From NCBI RefSeq assembly GCF_019711375.1, contig NZ_CP081295.1, forward strand, positions 124,001-188,000: a stretch of DNA of 64,000 bases, written 5' to 3'. The notes below the pieces were generated by a model that worked only from the letters and a program-made list of their open reading frames with translations, was not told where the DNA came from and did no database searches. Positions 16,280 through 24,588 of the stretch are shown in pieces. Every line of letters starts with the position of its first letter. Position 1 is the stretch's first letter. This DNA comes from Qipengyuania aurantiaca. Lineage in GTDB: Bacteria; Pseudomonadota; Alphaproteobacteria; Sphingomonadales; Sphingomonadaceae. The position numbers were made by a program, and so were the translations under genes.

Positions 16280-18063
16280 CGCACCTCGCTCCAGCTTTTC
16301 GAAAGATGACCGGCTGAGTTAATGATACCTACCAGCGAATAGGTCTGGGGGAAGTTCCCCCACAGCTCGCCCGTGTCGTAATCAAGGTCCTCGCTCAGCA
16401 TACCCGAACGGGTGGCGTGGCTGAGCATGGAAGAGAAGAGCTCGCGCGCTTCCTCGCTGCGACCGGTCAGATGCAGCGCCTCGATCAGCCAGAAGGTGCA
16501 GACGTTGAAAGCGGTTTCGGGCGCGCCGAAATCGTCCTCGGCCGCATAGCGCAGCATGTGTTCGCCCCGGCGCAGGTCGCGTTCGACTGCCTCGAAGGTC
16601 TTCAAGAAACGCTCGTCATCGGGCTTGAGGAAGCGCAGTTCGACCATCTGCAGCAGGCTCGCGTCGAGATAGTCGCTTTCGAAACTGGCGCCGTAATGCT
16701 GGCCTTCCTCGTTCCAGGCCTCGCTCTCGATCTTGGCGCGGATCGCTTCGGCGCGATCCTTCCAATAAGTGACACGGTCCCCCTTACCCAGCCGCGCGGC
16801 GACATTGGCGAGCCGGTCGCAGGCCGCCCAGCACATGACCGCAGAATAGGTGTGAACTTCCTGCCTCGTACGGAATTCCCACAGGCCGGCGTCGGGCTTG
16901 TCGTGCTTGTCCCATGCGGCCTCGCCAACCTCTTCCAGATGTTCAAAATCGCGCTCGTCGGCCATGCGCAAAAGGCGCGTGTCGAAAAATGCCTGTGCGG
17001 TCGGCATCACGATCTGGCCGTAGCAATCGTATTGAACCTGCTTGTAGGCCGCATTGCCCACCCGCACGGGTCCGTTGCCGCGATAGCCGGCGAGGTGCTC
17101 CGCCTCGAATTCGTGCAGCTCGGCATCGCCCATCACCGAATAGAGCGGCTGGATCTGCCCTCCGCCCGCACGGTCGATGATGTTGCGCAGGTAGGCGAGG
17201 TACTTCTCCAGCACGTCGAGCGCACCGAGGCGGTTAAGCGCCTGCACGGTGTAATAGCTGTCACGTATCCAGCAGTAGCGATAGTCCCAATTTCGCTGGC
17301 TGCCCGGGGCCTCGGGAATGGATGTCGTCAGCGCAGCCACGATCGCGCCCGTCTCCTCGTGCTGGCAGAGCTTCAGCGCGATGGCGGCGCGGATGACCTC
17401 TTCCTGCCATTCGAGCGGGATGTGCAGCCCTCGCACCCAGTGCTGCCAGTATTTCTTCGTATTGGCCTCCATCCGCCTCAATTCGCTGCGGATATTGCCG
17501 ACAAAGGGCTCGTCGGGGCCGAGGAAAAAGTGCTGGTCGCTCTCGACCCGGTAACTGCGACCCTCGAGGATATAGCCCACCGGAGCATCGGTGGAGAGCC
17601 GCATGGCCTGCTCGCCGACCAGATAGCGAATGTGATTGGTGCCATTCGTCGTCGCCGCAGGTTTCTCGCCGTAATTCGTGAGCGGTGCGAGACGGACCTT
17701 GAGGCGCGGAGCCCCGGCTACAGGCCGGACGATGCGGATATAGGCGACCGGGCGGTACATCCTGCCCGAGCGTTCGAAACGCGGCGCGAAATCGTGAATT
17801 TCCAGCGCGCTGCCGTCTTCTGCCTCCAGCCGCGTAACAAGGATCGGCGTGTTGCGGATATAGTGCTGGGTGGCGGACACCTGCCCTTCCAGCTCGAAGC
17901 GCCACACGCCTTCGTCCCGCTTGTCGCCGTTAAGCAAAGAACAGAAGACCGGATCGCCGTCGACCCGCGGGATGCAGCCCCAGACGAACCCGCCTTCCTC
18001 GTCCACCAGCGCGCTGACCTGGCAATTGCCGATGGGGGAGAGTTCAAGGTTCGCTTGCGTCAT
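16276..18063 (-). CDS. Glycoside hydrolase family 15 protein (glucoamylase/trehalase-like)
   Basis: 595 aa; start at 18063 because ATGA overlaps the otsB stop. N-terminal 'SPIGNCQVSALVDEEGGFVWGCIPRVDG' and the (alpha/alpha)6-barrel motifs 'RNWDYRYCWIRDSYYTVQALNRLGA' and 'EDLDYDTGELWGNFPQTYSLVGIINSA' identify GH15. Family members hydrolyse alpha-glucosides, including trehalose in actinobacteria. No signal peptide, so cytoplasmic. Sandwiched and coupled between otsB and otsA, so a role in trehalose turnover or maltosyl-sugar cleavage is inferred. Confidence 0.88.
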   Translation of the reverse strand: MTQANLELSPIGNCQVSALVDEEGGFVWGCIPRVDGDPVFCSLLNGDKRDEGVWRFELEGQVSATQHYIRNTPILVTRLEAEDGSALEIHDFAPRFERSGRMYRPVAYIRIVRPVAGAPRLKVRLAPLTNYGEKPAATTNGTNHIRYLVGEQAMRLSTDAPVGYILEGRSYRVESDQHFFLGPDEPFVGNIRSELRRMEANTKKYWQHWVRGLHIPLEWQEEVIRAAIALKLCQHEETGAIVAALTTSIPEAPGSQRNWDYRYCWIRDSYYTVQALNRLGALDVLEKYLAYLRNIIDRAGGGQIQPLYSVMGDAELHEFEAEHLAGYRGNGPVRVGNAAYKQVQYDCYGQIVMPTAQAFFDTRLLRMADERDFEHLEEVGEAAWDKHDKPDAGLWEFRTRQEVHTYSAVMCWAACDRLANVAARLGKGDRVTYWKDRAEAIRAKIESEAWNEEGQHYGASFESDYLDASLLQMVELRFLKPDDERFLKTFEAVERDLRRGEHMLRYAAEDDFGAPETAFNVCTFWLIEALHLTGRSEEARELFSSMLSHATRSGMLSEDLDYDTGELWGNFPQTYSLVGIINSAGHLSKSWSEVR

Positions 18064-18803
18064 ATGTCCAGCCAATCGTGCACTGCCTCTACGTTCGGTA
18101 AGTGATAGCGCGCAGCCTCGCTAACCCGTTCCCCGACGGCAATGCCGAAGCCTGAGAATTCGATTGCAGCGCGCATTCCGTCCTCGTCAGTCACGTCGTC
18201 GCCGACGAAGATGGGCGTGCTGCCGGAGAAGGGCGCAATCTCCATAAAGGCGTGGAGCGCCGCGCCCTTGTTGGCGCCCGGCCGCACGAGTTCGGCCACG
18301 CCCTTGCCGCTGGTGACATCGAGGGAATGCCGCGCCGCCACTTGCCGGGCGAAGGCGAGCGTCTGCTCGGCCTTGTCCGCTTGGCCACGAAAATGCAGCG
18401 CGCCGCCATGGCTCTTGGTTTCGTAGAAGAGGTCGTGCTCTTGCGCGTAGGAGCGCAGCTCCTCGACAGCCTCATCCGGCAGGCCCTCGGGCGCGCGTCC
18501 GAACCGGCTTCCATCGGCGAGGAAGCGCGAGGCGCCGTGCGAGCCCGCGCGGGCAATAGCGACCGGACCGAGATGCGTTTCCAGATCGTCCAGCGCCCGG
18601 CCGCTTACCAGGGCCAACCGGCCATCGAGGCGGCTTCGCAATTGGTGCAGGCGCTCTGCCAGATCGGCAGGCACGTGGATATCGCCCGGTCGCGGGGCGA
18701 TCCCCACCAGCGTTCCGTCGAAATCGAGGAACAGCGTGTGCGGCCCCTCCTCGAGGAGCTGCGCCAGATGTGGCGGAGATGGGAGCGAAGTGGGGCCTGC
18801 CAT
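18060..18803 (-). CDS. otsB: Trehalose-6-phosphate phosphatase
   Basis: 247 aa, HAD superfamily. Motif I FLDFDGTLVGIAPRP, motif II 'LALVSGRALDDLE', and motif IV 'PIFVGDDVTDEDGM'. It dephosphorylates trehalose-6-phosphate to trehalose. First gene of the three-gene operon, overlapping the GH15 start by ATGA. Confidence 0.95.
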   Translation of the reverse strand: MAGPTSLPSPPHLAQLLEEGPHTLFLDFDGTLVGIAPRPGDIHVPADLAERLHQLRSRLDGRLALVSGRALDDLETHLGPVAIARAGSHGASRFLADGSRFGRAPEGLPDEAVEELRSYAQEHDLFYETKSHGGALHFRGQADKAEQTLAFARQVAARHSLDVTSGKGVAELVRPGANKGAALHAFMEIAPFSGSTPIFVGDDVTDEDGMRAAIEFSGFGIAVGERVSEAARYHLPNVEAVHDWLDI

Positions 18804-18844
18804 CGAGGCCCCGCCTTAGCGGCTAGGCGCCGCGCGTCAAAGCT

Positions 18845-19504
18845 TCACTGTGCCGCAACCCTTCCGGGCGTGAGGATCAGGTCGCCATTGGCAACGCGCC
18901 AGCCTTCGAGCCGTGAGAGGAAATTCATGCCCAGCACATTCGTTTTACCGAGGTTAGGCGCAATAACCGCGTCGATCCCCTCGGCCTCGATATTGCCGAA
19001 GCTGAGGTTCTCCACCGTGGTCAGGTCGGCGGTCACGGTTCCGTTCGCCGTGTTGAGCATGACGGGCAGGCCGCCGGTGCGCGGAGCAAGCCCGGCCGCC
19101 TCGGCGCTGGCGGTAGAGAATGCGGTCAGCGTGGCGCCGGTATCGACGAGAAACCGCGTTGGCACGCCGTTCACCTCGGCCACGAGCCAGTAATGCCCAT
19201 CGGGCGCGAGCGGGATGATCGTCTCCTCGCCCACGATCTTCTGTTCGGGCATGCCGAGATCGGTGACCACATCGAGCCGCGGGTCGAAGCGGGCGAGCTG
19301 GAGGAATACGGTCAGCAGGATCCCCATCAGCGCCAGCGTGCTGACGGTCCGCACCAGACGGCCGCCGGCGACTTCCTTGCGCAGCATCAGCGCGCCGATC
19401 CAGCCGAGCACCAGCGCGCCAATCGTACCGGCGAGAAGGCCCGAACGCGGGATCGCGCGGATCACTTCAGCCAGGGCATCGAGAGCGCTCTGCGGGTCCA
19501 TCAA
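18845..19504 (-). CDS. Membrane-anchored retropepsin-like aspartic protease
   Basis: 219 aa with two N-terminal membrane helices (LLAGTIGALVLGWIGALML and TVSTLALMGILLTVFLQLA) followed by a periplasmic aspartyl protease fold of the TIGR02281/clan AA type. The active-site motif is RFLVDTGATLTAFS; 'NVLGMNFLSRLEGWRVANGDLILTP' is the conserved C-terminal flap. Single-domain members act as homodimers. Substrate unknown. Confidence 0.85.
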   Translation of the reverse strand: MMDPQSALDALAEVIRAIPRSGLLAGTIGALVLGWIGALMLRKEVAGGRLVRTVSTLALMGILLTVFLQLARFDPRLDVVTDLGMPEQKIVGEETIIPLAPDGHYWLVAEVNGVPTRFLVDTGATLTAFSTASAEAAGLAPRTGGLPVMLNTANGTVTADLTTVENLSFGNIEAEGIDAVIAPNLGKTNVLGMNFLSRLEGWRVANGDLILTPGRVAAQ

Positions 19505-19555
19505 TCTGGATATAGGAAGCTATGCTCCGCCCGTCGATGAACGGCGCGAAAAAAG

Positions 19556-20554
19556 TCAGGGCGCGTCGCGCTTCTCGGTCGCCTCGGCAAGGATCAGCGA
19601 AAAGAGGCCCTTCTCGTCCGTCCAGCGCGCCTGCGGAGTCCAACCGCCCGCCAGCAACAGAGTGTTGGCGCTGCGGCGGGTGAACTTGTGGCTGTTTTCG
19701 GTGTGGATCGTCTCGCCCTTGCGCATAGAGAAGCGACGACCGGCGACTTCGAAGTCGATGTCGCGAATGGCCTCAAGATGCATCTCGATACGGGCGAAAT
19801 CGTCGTTCCACGGTGCCTTGTGGCGCAGGGCATCGACCGGGATCGTGCCCGACAGCTCGCGATTGATGCGGCGGGCGAGGTTGAGATTGAATTCGCCCGT
19901 TACGCCCTTGGAATCATCATACGCCGCCTCCAAGACCTCACGGTCCTTCACAAGGTCCATGCCGATCAGCAGCAGGGGCTTTTCGCCATGCTCCGCACCC
20001 AGGGTCGCGCGCATCGAGCGCAGCAGGTCGACCGCCGTCCGGGGCACCATGTTGCCGATCGTCGAGCCGGGGAAGAAGCCGAGCTTTTTCAGGCTATGCA
20101 CCTTCTCCGGAAGGTCCACCTCGCGCATGAAGTCGGCCTCGACCGGGTAGACGTCGATGGCCGGGAACTTCTCCGCCAGAGCTGCCGCGGACTGGCGCAG
20201 GAAGTCGCCTGAAATATCGAGCGGGACATAGGCTGTGGGATGGATCGCCCGCAGCAGCTGCGGTGTCTTGACCGAGCTGCCCGAACCGAATTCAACGACC
20301 GCCCTGCCCTCGCCGATCAGCCTGGAGAATTCTTCACCGCGCGCGTTGAGAATTTCGGTCTCGGCGCGGGTGGGATAGTATTCGGGAAGGTCGGTGATGT
20401 CCTCGAACAGCTGCGATCCGGAATCGTCGTAGAGCCAGCGCGCCGGAATGGCCTTCTGCTTCTGCTTCAGTCCGGTCAGCACATCCTCGCGAAAGGCGCG
20501 GTCGACGCCATCTTCGTCGCGGTCGACAAGAGCAATTCCCTGTTCGGTTTTCAT
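19556..20554 (-). CDS. egtD: L-histidine N(alpha)-methyltransferase
   Basis: 332 aa from ATG 20554, which overlaps the egtB stop. Typical opening 'FREDVLTGLKQKQKAIPARWLYDDSGSQLFEDITDLPEYYPTRAE', SAM site 'VVEFGSGSSVKTPQLL' and 'FPGSTIGNM'. It trimethylates histidine to hercynine, the first step of ergothioneine synthesis; EgtB then oxidatively adds the sulfur donor. Confidence 0.94.
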   Translation of the reverse strand: MKTEQGIALVDRDEDGVDRAFREDVLTGLKQKQKAIPARWLYDDSGSQLFEDITDLPEYYPTRAETEILNARGEEFSRLIGEGRAVVEFGSGSSVKTPQLLRAIHPTAYVPLDISGDFLRQSAAALAEKFPAIDVYPVEADFMREVDLPEKVHSLKKLGFFPGSTIGNMVPRTAVDLLRSMRATLGAEHGEKPLLLIGMDLVKDREVLEAAYDDSKGVTGEFNLNLARRINRELSGTIPVDALRHKAPWNDDFARIEMHLEAIRDIDFEVAGRRFSMRKGETIHTENSHKFTRRSANTLLLAGGWTPQARWTDEKGLFSLILAEATEKRDAP

Positions 20555-21801
20555 AGGTCTTTCGCCAGTCTCAGCCCGGTAAATTGCCAGCGCTGGTGGG
20601 GGTAGAAGAAGTTGCGATAGCTGGGACGCGAATGGCCCCGCGCCGTGGAGCAGCTCGCGCCCTTTAGGACGAACTGTCCGCTCATGAACTTGCCGTTGTA
20701 TTCGCCCACCGCGCCGGCCGCCGGCTCGAAGCGGGGATAGGGGAGATAGGCGGACCGGGTGAACTGCCAGCAATCGCCGAACAGCCCTCTCGATCCGCAC
20801 GGCAGAGGCGGCGCCGCCCCATCGAGCTGGTTGCCGCCGGAAGGATCATGCGCAGGAGCCTCGCCCTCCTGCCCGCGCGCGATGGCTTCCCATTCCAATT
20901 CAGTCGGCAGGCGACGCCCCGCCCAGGTCGCGAAGGCATCGGCCTCGTAATAGGAGATATGCGTGACGGGTGCGTGCGGATCGCGCTCCTGCCATCCTTG
21001 ATGGGTGAAGTGGCGGCCCTCTTCCCAATAGGCCGGGGCGGCGATGCGGTTCTGCTGCACCCAGCTCCACCCGTCGGACAGCCAGTGACGCGCTTCTTCA
21101 TAGCCACCGTCGGCGATGAATTCGGCCCATTCGGCATTCGTTACCAGCCTCGAAGACAAGGCGAAGGGTTCCAGCAGGACGCGGTGTGCCGGTCCCTCGT
21201 TGTCGAAGGCGAACCCTCTTTCCTGATGACCTATGCGCGCAACGCCGCCGGGATGCGCGTGCCAGTCCTGTTCGGAGGAAAAGGCGCTCTCGGGAGTGCC
21301 ATCCCACATGGCTGGTCCAAGCGGGTTCTGGAACAGCGCGTGCTTGATGTCGGTCAGCAGCAATTCTTGATGCTGTTGCTCATGCGCGAGCCCCAATTCG
21401 ACCAGTCCCGCAAGCTCCTCGCGTTCGAGGAGCGGCTGTATCGCCTCGTCCACCGCCGCGCGCCAAGCGAGGATATCGCTCACTGTCGGACGTGAGAGCA
21501 TGCCGCGGGAAAAGCGAGCGATCCGCTCGCCCTCGGCCTCGTAATAGGAATTGAAGACGAAGGGCCAGTCCTCGTTGTGCAGGGTATAGCCGCGAAGATG
21601 GTCGCGCAGCAGGAAGGTTTCCCAGAACCACGTCACATGGGCGAGATGCCATTTCGCGGGCGAGGCATCTTCCATCGACTGGAGAGTGGCGTCGGCTTCG
21701 GAGAGCGGCGCGACGAGCTCTTCGGTCAGCGCGCGTGTGCGGGCAAAGCGCTCCGGGCGATTGCCCACGCTTTCCAATGGCTTGGCCTGCAGCTCGGGCA
21801 T
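20551..21801 (-). CDS. egtB: Hercynine oxygenase (ergothioneine sulfoxide synthase)
   Basis: 416 aa from ATG 21801, preceded by GGGGAGAG. N-terminal DinB domain with iron ligands in 'AKWHLAHVTWFWE' and 'GLAHEQQHQELLL', followed by an FGE-sulfatase domain ('THISYYEADAFATWAGRRLPTELEWEA', 'GASCSTARGHSRPSYRNFFYPHQRWQFTGLRLA'). Non-haem iron enzyme coupling hercynine to a cysteine or gamma-glutamyl-cysteine donor. Translationally coupled to egtD; no egtC or egtE is nearby. Confidence 0.94.
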   Translation of the reverse strand: MPELQAKPLESVGNRPERFARTRALTEELVAPLSEADATLQSMEDASPAKWHLAHVTWFWETFLLRDHLRGYTLHNEDWPFVFNSYYEAEGERIARFSRGMLSRPTVSDILAWRAAVDEAIQPLLEREELAGLVELGLAHEQQHQELLLTDIKHALFQNPLGPAMWDGTPESAFSSEQDWHAHPGGVARIGHQERGFAFDNEGPAHRVLLEPFALSSRLVTNAEWAEFIADGGYEEARHWLSDGWSWVQQNRIAAPAYWEEGRHFTHQGWQERDPHAPVTHISYYEADAFATWAGRRLPTELEWEAIARGQEGEAPAHDPSGGNQLDGAAPPLPCGSRGLFGDCWQFTRSAYLPYPRFEPAAGAVGEYNGKFMSGQFVLKGASCSTARGHSRPSYRNFFYPHQRWQFTGLRLAKDL

Positions 21802-21923
21802 TGCCCTGCTCTCCCCTTGCGGAACCCGAACTCGGGCATCCACCGCATACAATGGCGCATTCGCATGACAGTTTAAAGGGGGCGGCGGGAAAAAGCGTTT
21901 AGTCTATCATATGTTACGTTCGC

Positions 21924-23011
21924 TCAGGCCGCCTGAGCCACCCGATTGCGCCCTTCGCGCTTGGCGGCATAAAGCGCCTCGTCCGCGCGAGCGAACAGCG
22001 TGAGGGCGGCATCGCCTTGCTCCATTTCCGCATGGCCTGCGCTGATGGTGATCGAGGGGATCGGCGCGCTGTGCGTGCCCGCCTCTATCGCCCACCGCAG
22101 CCGCTCGGCCGCGCGCAGAGCAGAGCACGCGTCGCAACCCGGCATAAGCCAGAGAAATTCCTCGCCCCCGATCCGGCCCAGGCAATCCCTTTCGCGCGCC
22201 TGCCGTGCGGCGATGCGTCCGACCTTGGCGATCACGCGGTCGCCAACGAGATGGCCGTGGCGGTCGTTCACCTGCTTGAAGTGGTCGATATCGAAAACAA
22301 TCAGCGACACAGGCTGCCCGCTGCGCCGCGCGACCGCCACCGCCCGGTCGAGCGCGGCCATGGCACAGCGCCGGTTGGCGAGACCCGTCAGCGCGTCGGT
22401 ATCCGCTTCTTTGCGCGCCAGTCGAGCCGTCTCGAGAGCCACATTGCGATCGCGTTGAAGCAGATATTTCTCCGTCACATCGCGAATCACCATGAACACT
22501 TGCTCGCGCTCTCCCTCGGGGAAAAGGCGTTGCGGGCCCGTGCGCGCAGAACTCGACTCATTGCGCCTTGGACGCAGACTTCGAATTCGATCTCGAACGG
22601 CTCCGGATCGGTCGCATGGACCGCCATTCCGAGTTCGAGCTGCCGCAGGCCTTCTGGCATGATCTCTTCCAGCAATTCCTCGCTCGGCGCCGTGCCCTCG
22701 GGCAGTCCAGCCAGCCCGCACATCTCGGCGGACCAAAGATGGCGGCGCGGATGGAGTTCAATGCACCACAGGCCGTTCCCTGAAAGGTCTTGCGCAGTCT
22801 TGAGAATTGTCACGCTCTGCGCCGATTGCTCGGCCTTGCGGCGAAAATACCGCGCCGCGCGGCGCGTACACCACGCATGCCCGCTCACAAGTGCGAAGGA
22901 GATGGCGAGTAGGAGAACCCCGGTCACTGGACGGGGGCTGAAAACTGCCATCGCCGCCAGCAGTCCGGCACAGGTCCAGACAGCCAGCGTCAGGGATCGT
23001 TCCGATGGCAT
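21924..23011 (-). pseudogene. PAS-GGDEF diguanylate cyclase with a frameshift
   Basis: Two adjacent frames read as one protein if a single base is added at the G4A4 run 22518-22525. The first part (from ATG 23011) has two N-terminal membrane helices (TLAVWTCAGLLAAMAVF, VTGVLLLAISFALVSG) and a PAS fold. The second part continues the PAC end (FMVIRDVTEKYLLQRDR) into a complete GGDEF domain with FDIDHFKQVND, I-site RERD and active-site RIGGEEF. Intact, it would be a membrane sensor making cyclic-di-GMP. As written the reading frame stops at about 22485. A real mutation or a homopolymer sequencing error are both possible. Confidence 0.8.
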
Positions 23012-23071
23012 TCTGACGCAACACACGTGGGGCTCTCCTGCTCTGGGAGAGCCTTGCACCAGCCGCAGGAA

Positions 23072-23092
23072 AGAAAGCGTCGCGCGACGCTT
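23072..23092 (-). terminator. Terminator of the DAHP synthase gene
   Basis: On the minus strand AAGCGTCGCGCGACGCTT (23092-23075) is a perfect palindrome folding to a 7-bp stem with a GCGC loop, followed by TCTTTCC. It lies 13 bases after the DAHP synthase stop. A second 8-bp hairpin (23031-23053) follows. Confidence 0.7.
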
Positions 23093-23104
23093 ACGCGATG
23101 CTAC

Positions 23105-24478
23105 CTAGGCGGCGTCGGCCTGCTGCTGCGCCTGCTCGGCGTTGAGCGTTTCGGCGATCAGGAAAGCGAGCTCCAGCGATTGCGCCGCGTTGAGGCGCGG
23201 GTCGCAATGGGTGTGATAGCGATCCTTCAGCGCCTCGTCGGTGATCGCCACGGCGCCGCCGACGCATTCGGTCACGTCCTGCCCGGTCATCTCGACATGG
23301 ATGCCGCCCGGATGCGTGCCTTCGGCGCGGTGTACGGCGAAGAAGCCCTTCACTTCCGACAGGATGCGATCGAACGGCCGCGTCTTGTAGCCGCTTTCCG
23401 ACTTCACGACATTGCCGTGCATCGGGTCACAGCTCCAGACCACCGGGTGCCCTTCGGCTTTCACGGCGCGCACGAGGCGCGGCAGGCCTTCCTCGACCTT
23501 GTCGTGCCCGAAGCGGCTGATCAGCGTGATCCGGCCCGGCTCGCGCAAAGGATTGAGCGTGTCGAGCAGCTTGAGCATCGCATCGGTCTCGAGGCTCGGC
23601 CCGCACTTCATGCCCAGCGGGTTGCCGATGCCGCGTGCGAATTCGACATGCGCGCTGCCTTCGAAGCGCGTCCGATCGCCGATCCACACCATGTGCGCGC
23701 TGGTGTCGTACCAGTCTCCTGTCAGGCTGTCGCGGCGTGTGAGCGCCTGCTCGTAAGGGAGCAGCAGCGCTTCGTGGCTGGTGTAGAAGCTGGTGCCCTG
23801 CAATTGCGGCACGGTAGCCGGGTCGATGCCGCAGGCCTCCATGAAGTCGAGCGCTTCGCCGATACGGTCCGCCGTTTCGGCGAACTTGTCGGCCCAAGGG
23901 CTGCGGCCCATGAAATCGAGCGTCCACTGGTGGACCTGCCGTAGGTTCGCATAGCCACCGCCGGCAAAGGCACGCAGCAGGTTTAACGTGGCCGAGGCCT
24001 GGAAATAGGCGCGGACCATGCGCTGCGGATCGTTGGTACGGGTCGCCGCGTCGAACTCGATCCCGTTGACATTGTCGCCGAAGTAGCTCGGCAGCGTCAC
24101 GTCGCCCTGCGTCTCGAATTCGGAGCTGCGCGGCTTGGCGAATTGCCCCGCCATGCGGCCGACCTTCACCACCGGCTTCTTGCTGGCGAAGGTCATGACG
24201 ACCGCCATCTGCAGCAGCACACGGAAGGTGTCGCGGATATTGTTGGGGTGGAATTCGGCGAAGCTTTCGGCGCAATCGCCGCCCTGCAGCAGAAAACCGT
24301 TGCCCGCCGCAACTTCGGCGAGATCGGCTTTCAGCGCACGCGCTTCGCCCGCGAAGACCAGCGGGGGATGGCTTGCCAGAGCACCGGTAGCCTCGTCCAG
24401 CGCCTCGGCGCTGTCATAGCGCGGCAGGTGCTTCGCTTCGAAGTTCTGCCAGCTATCGGGTGCCCATTCGCGTGCCAT
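23105..24478 (-). CDS. Class II 3-deoxy-D-arabino-heptulosonate-7-phosphate synthase
   Basis: 457 aa from ATG 24478. Plant-type (class II) family: opening '[19 protein letters not shown]', '[15 protein letters not shown]', '[15 protein letters not shown]', '[35 protein letters not shown]' and '[12 protein letters not shown]'. It condenses phosphoenolpyruvate and erythrose-4-phosphate, the entry to the shikimate pathway. Single-gene unit with its own terminator. Confidence 0.95.
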   Translation of the reverse strand: MAREWAPDSWQNFEAKHLPRYDSAEALDEATGALASHPPLVFAGEARALKADLAEVAAGNGFLLQGGDCAESFAEFHPNNIRDTFRVLLQMAVVMTFASKKPVVKVGRMAGQFAKPRSSEFETQGDVTLPSYFGDNVNGIEFDAATRTNDPQRMVRAYFQASATLNLLRAFAGGGYANLRQVHQWTLDFMGRSPWADKFAETADRIGEALDFMEACGIDPATVPQLQGTSFYTSHEALLLPYEQALTRRDSLTGDWYDTSAHMVWIGDRTRFEGSAHVEFARGIGNPLGMKCGPSLETDAMLKLLDTLNPLREPGRITLISRFGHDKVEEGLPRLVRAVKAEGHPVVWSCDPMHGNVVKSESGYKTRPFDRILSEVKGFFAVHRAEGTHPGGIHVEMTGQDVTECVGGAVAITDEALKDRYHTHCDPRLNAAQSLELAFLIAETLNAEQAQQQADAA

Positions 24479-24588
24479 TACCAAGTCCAGTTCAAATCAA
24501 TTCGGGCAGGAATCCAAGCCCAGCCGCCATTTTAGCGCAAGCAGCATAAACTTGGACCCGCCAAAAGAGCGATTGCGGGCGGGTGCTT

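Noticed and set aside
16417..18105. Long open frame antisense to the GH15 gene
   Set aside because: No recognisable domain; the minus-strand frame has GH15 motifs and coupled starts.
23031..23053. Second hairpin after the DAHP synthase as the main terminator
   Set aside because: It has no T tract on the minus strand; the palindrome at 23075-23092 followed by TCTTTCC fits better.
24556..24584. Terminator of the M16 peptidase gene
   Set aside because: GGCGGGT and ACCCGCC can pair, but the T-rich run lies in the loop rather than after the stem.
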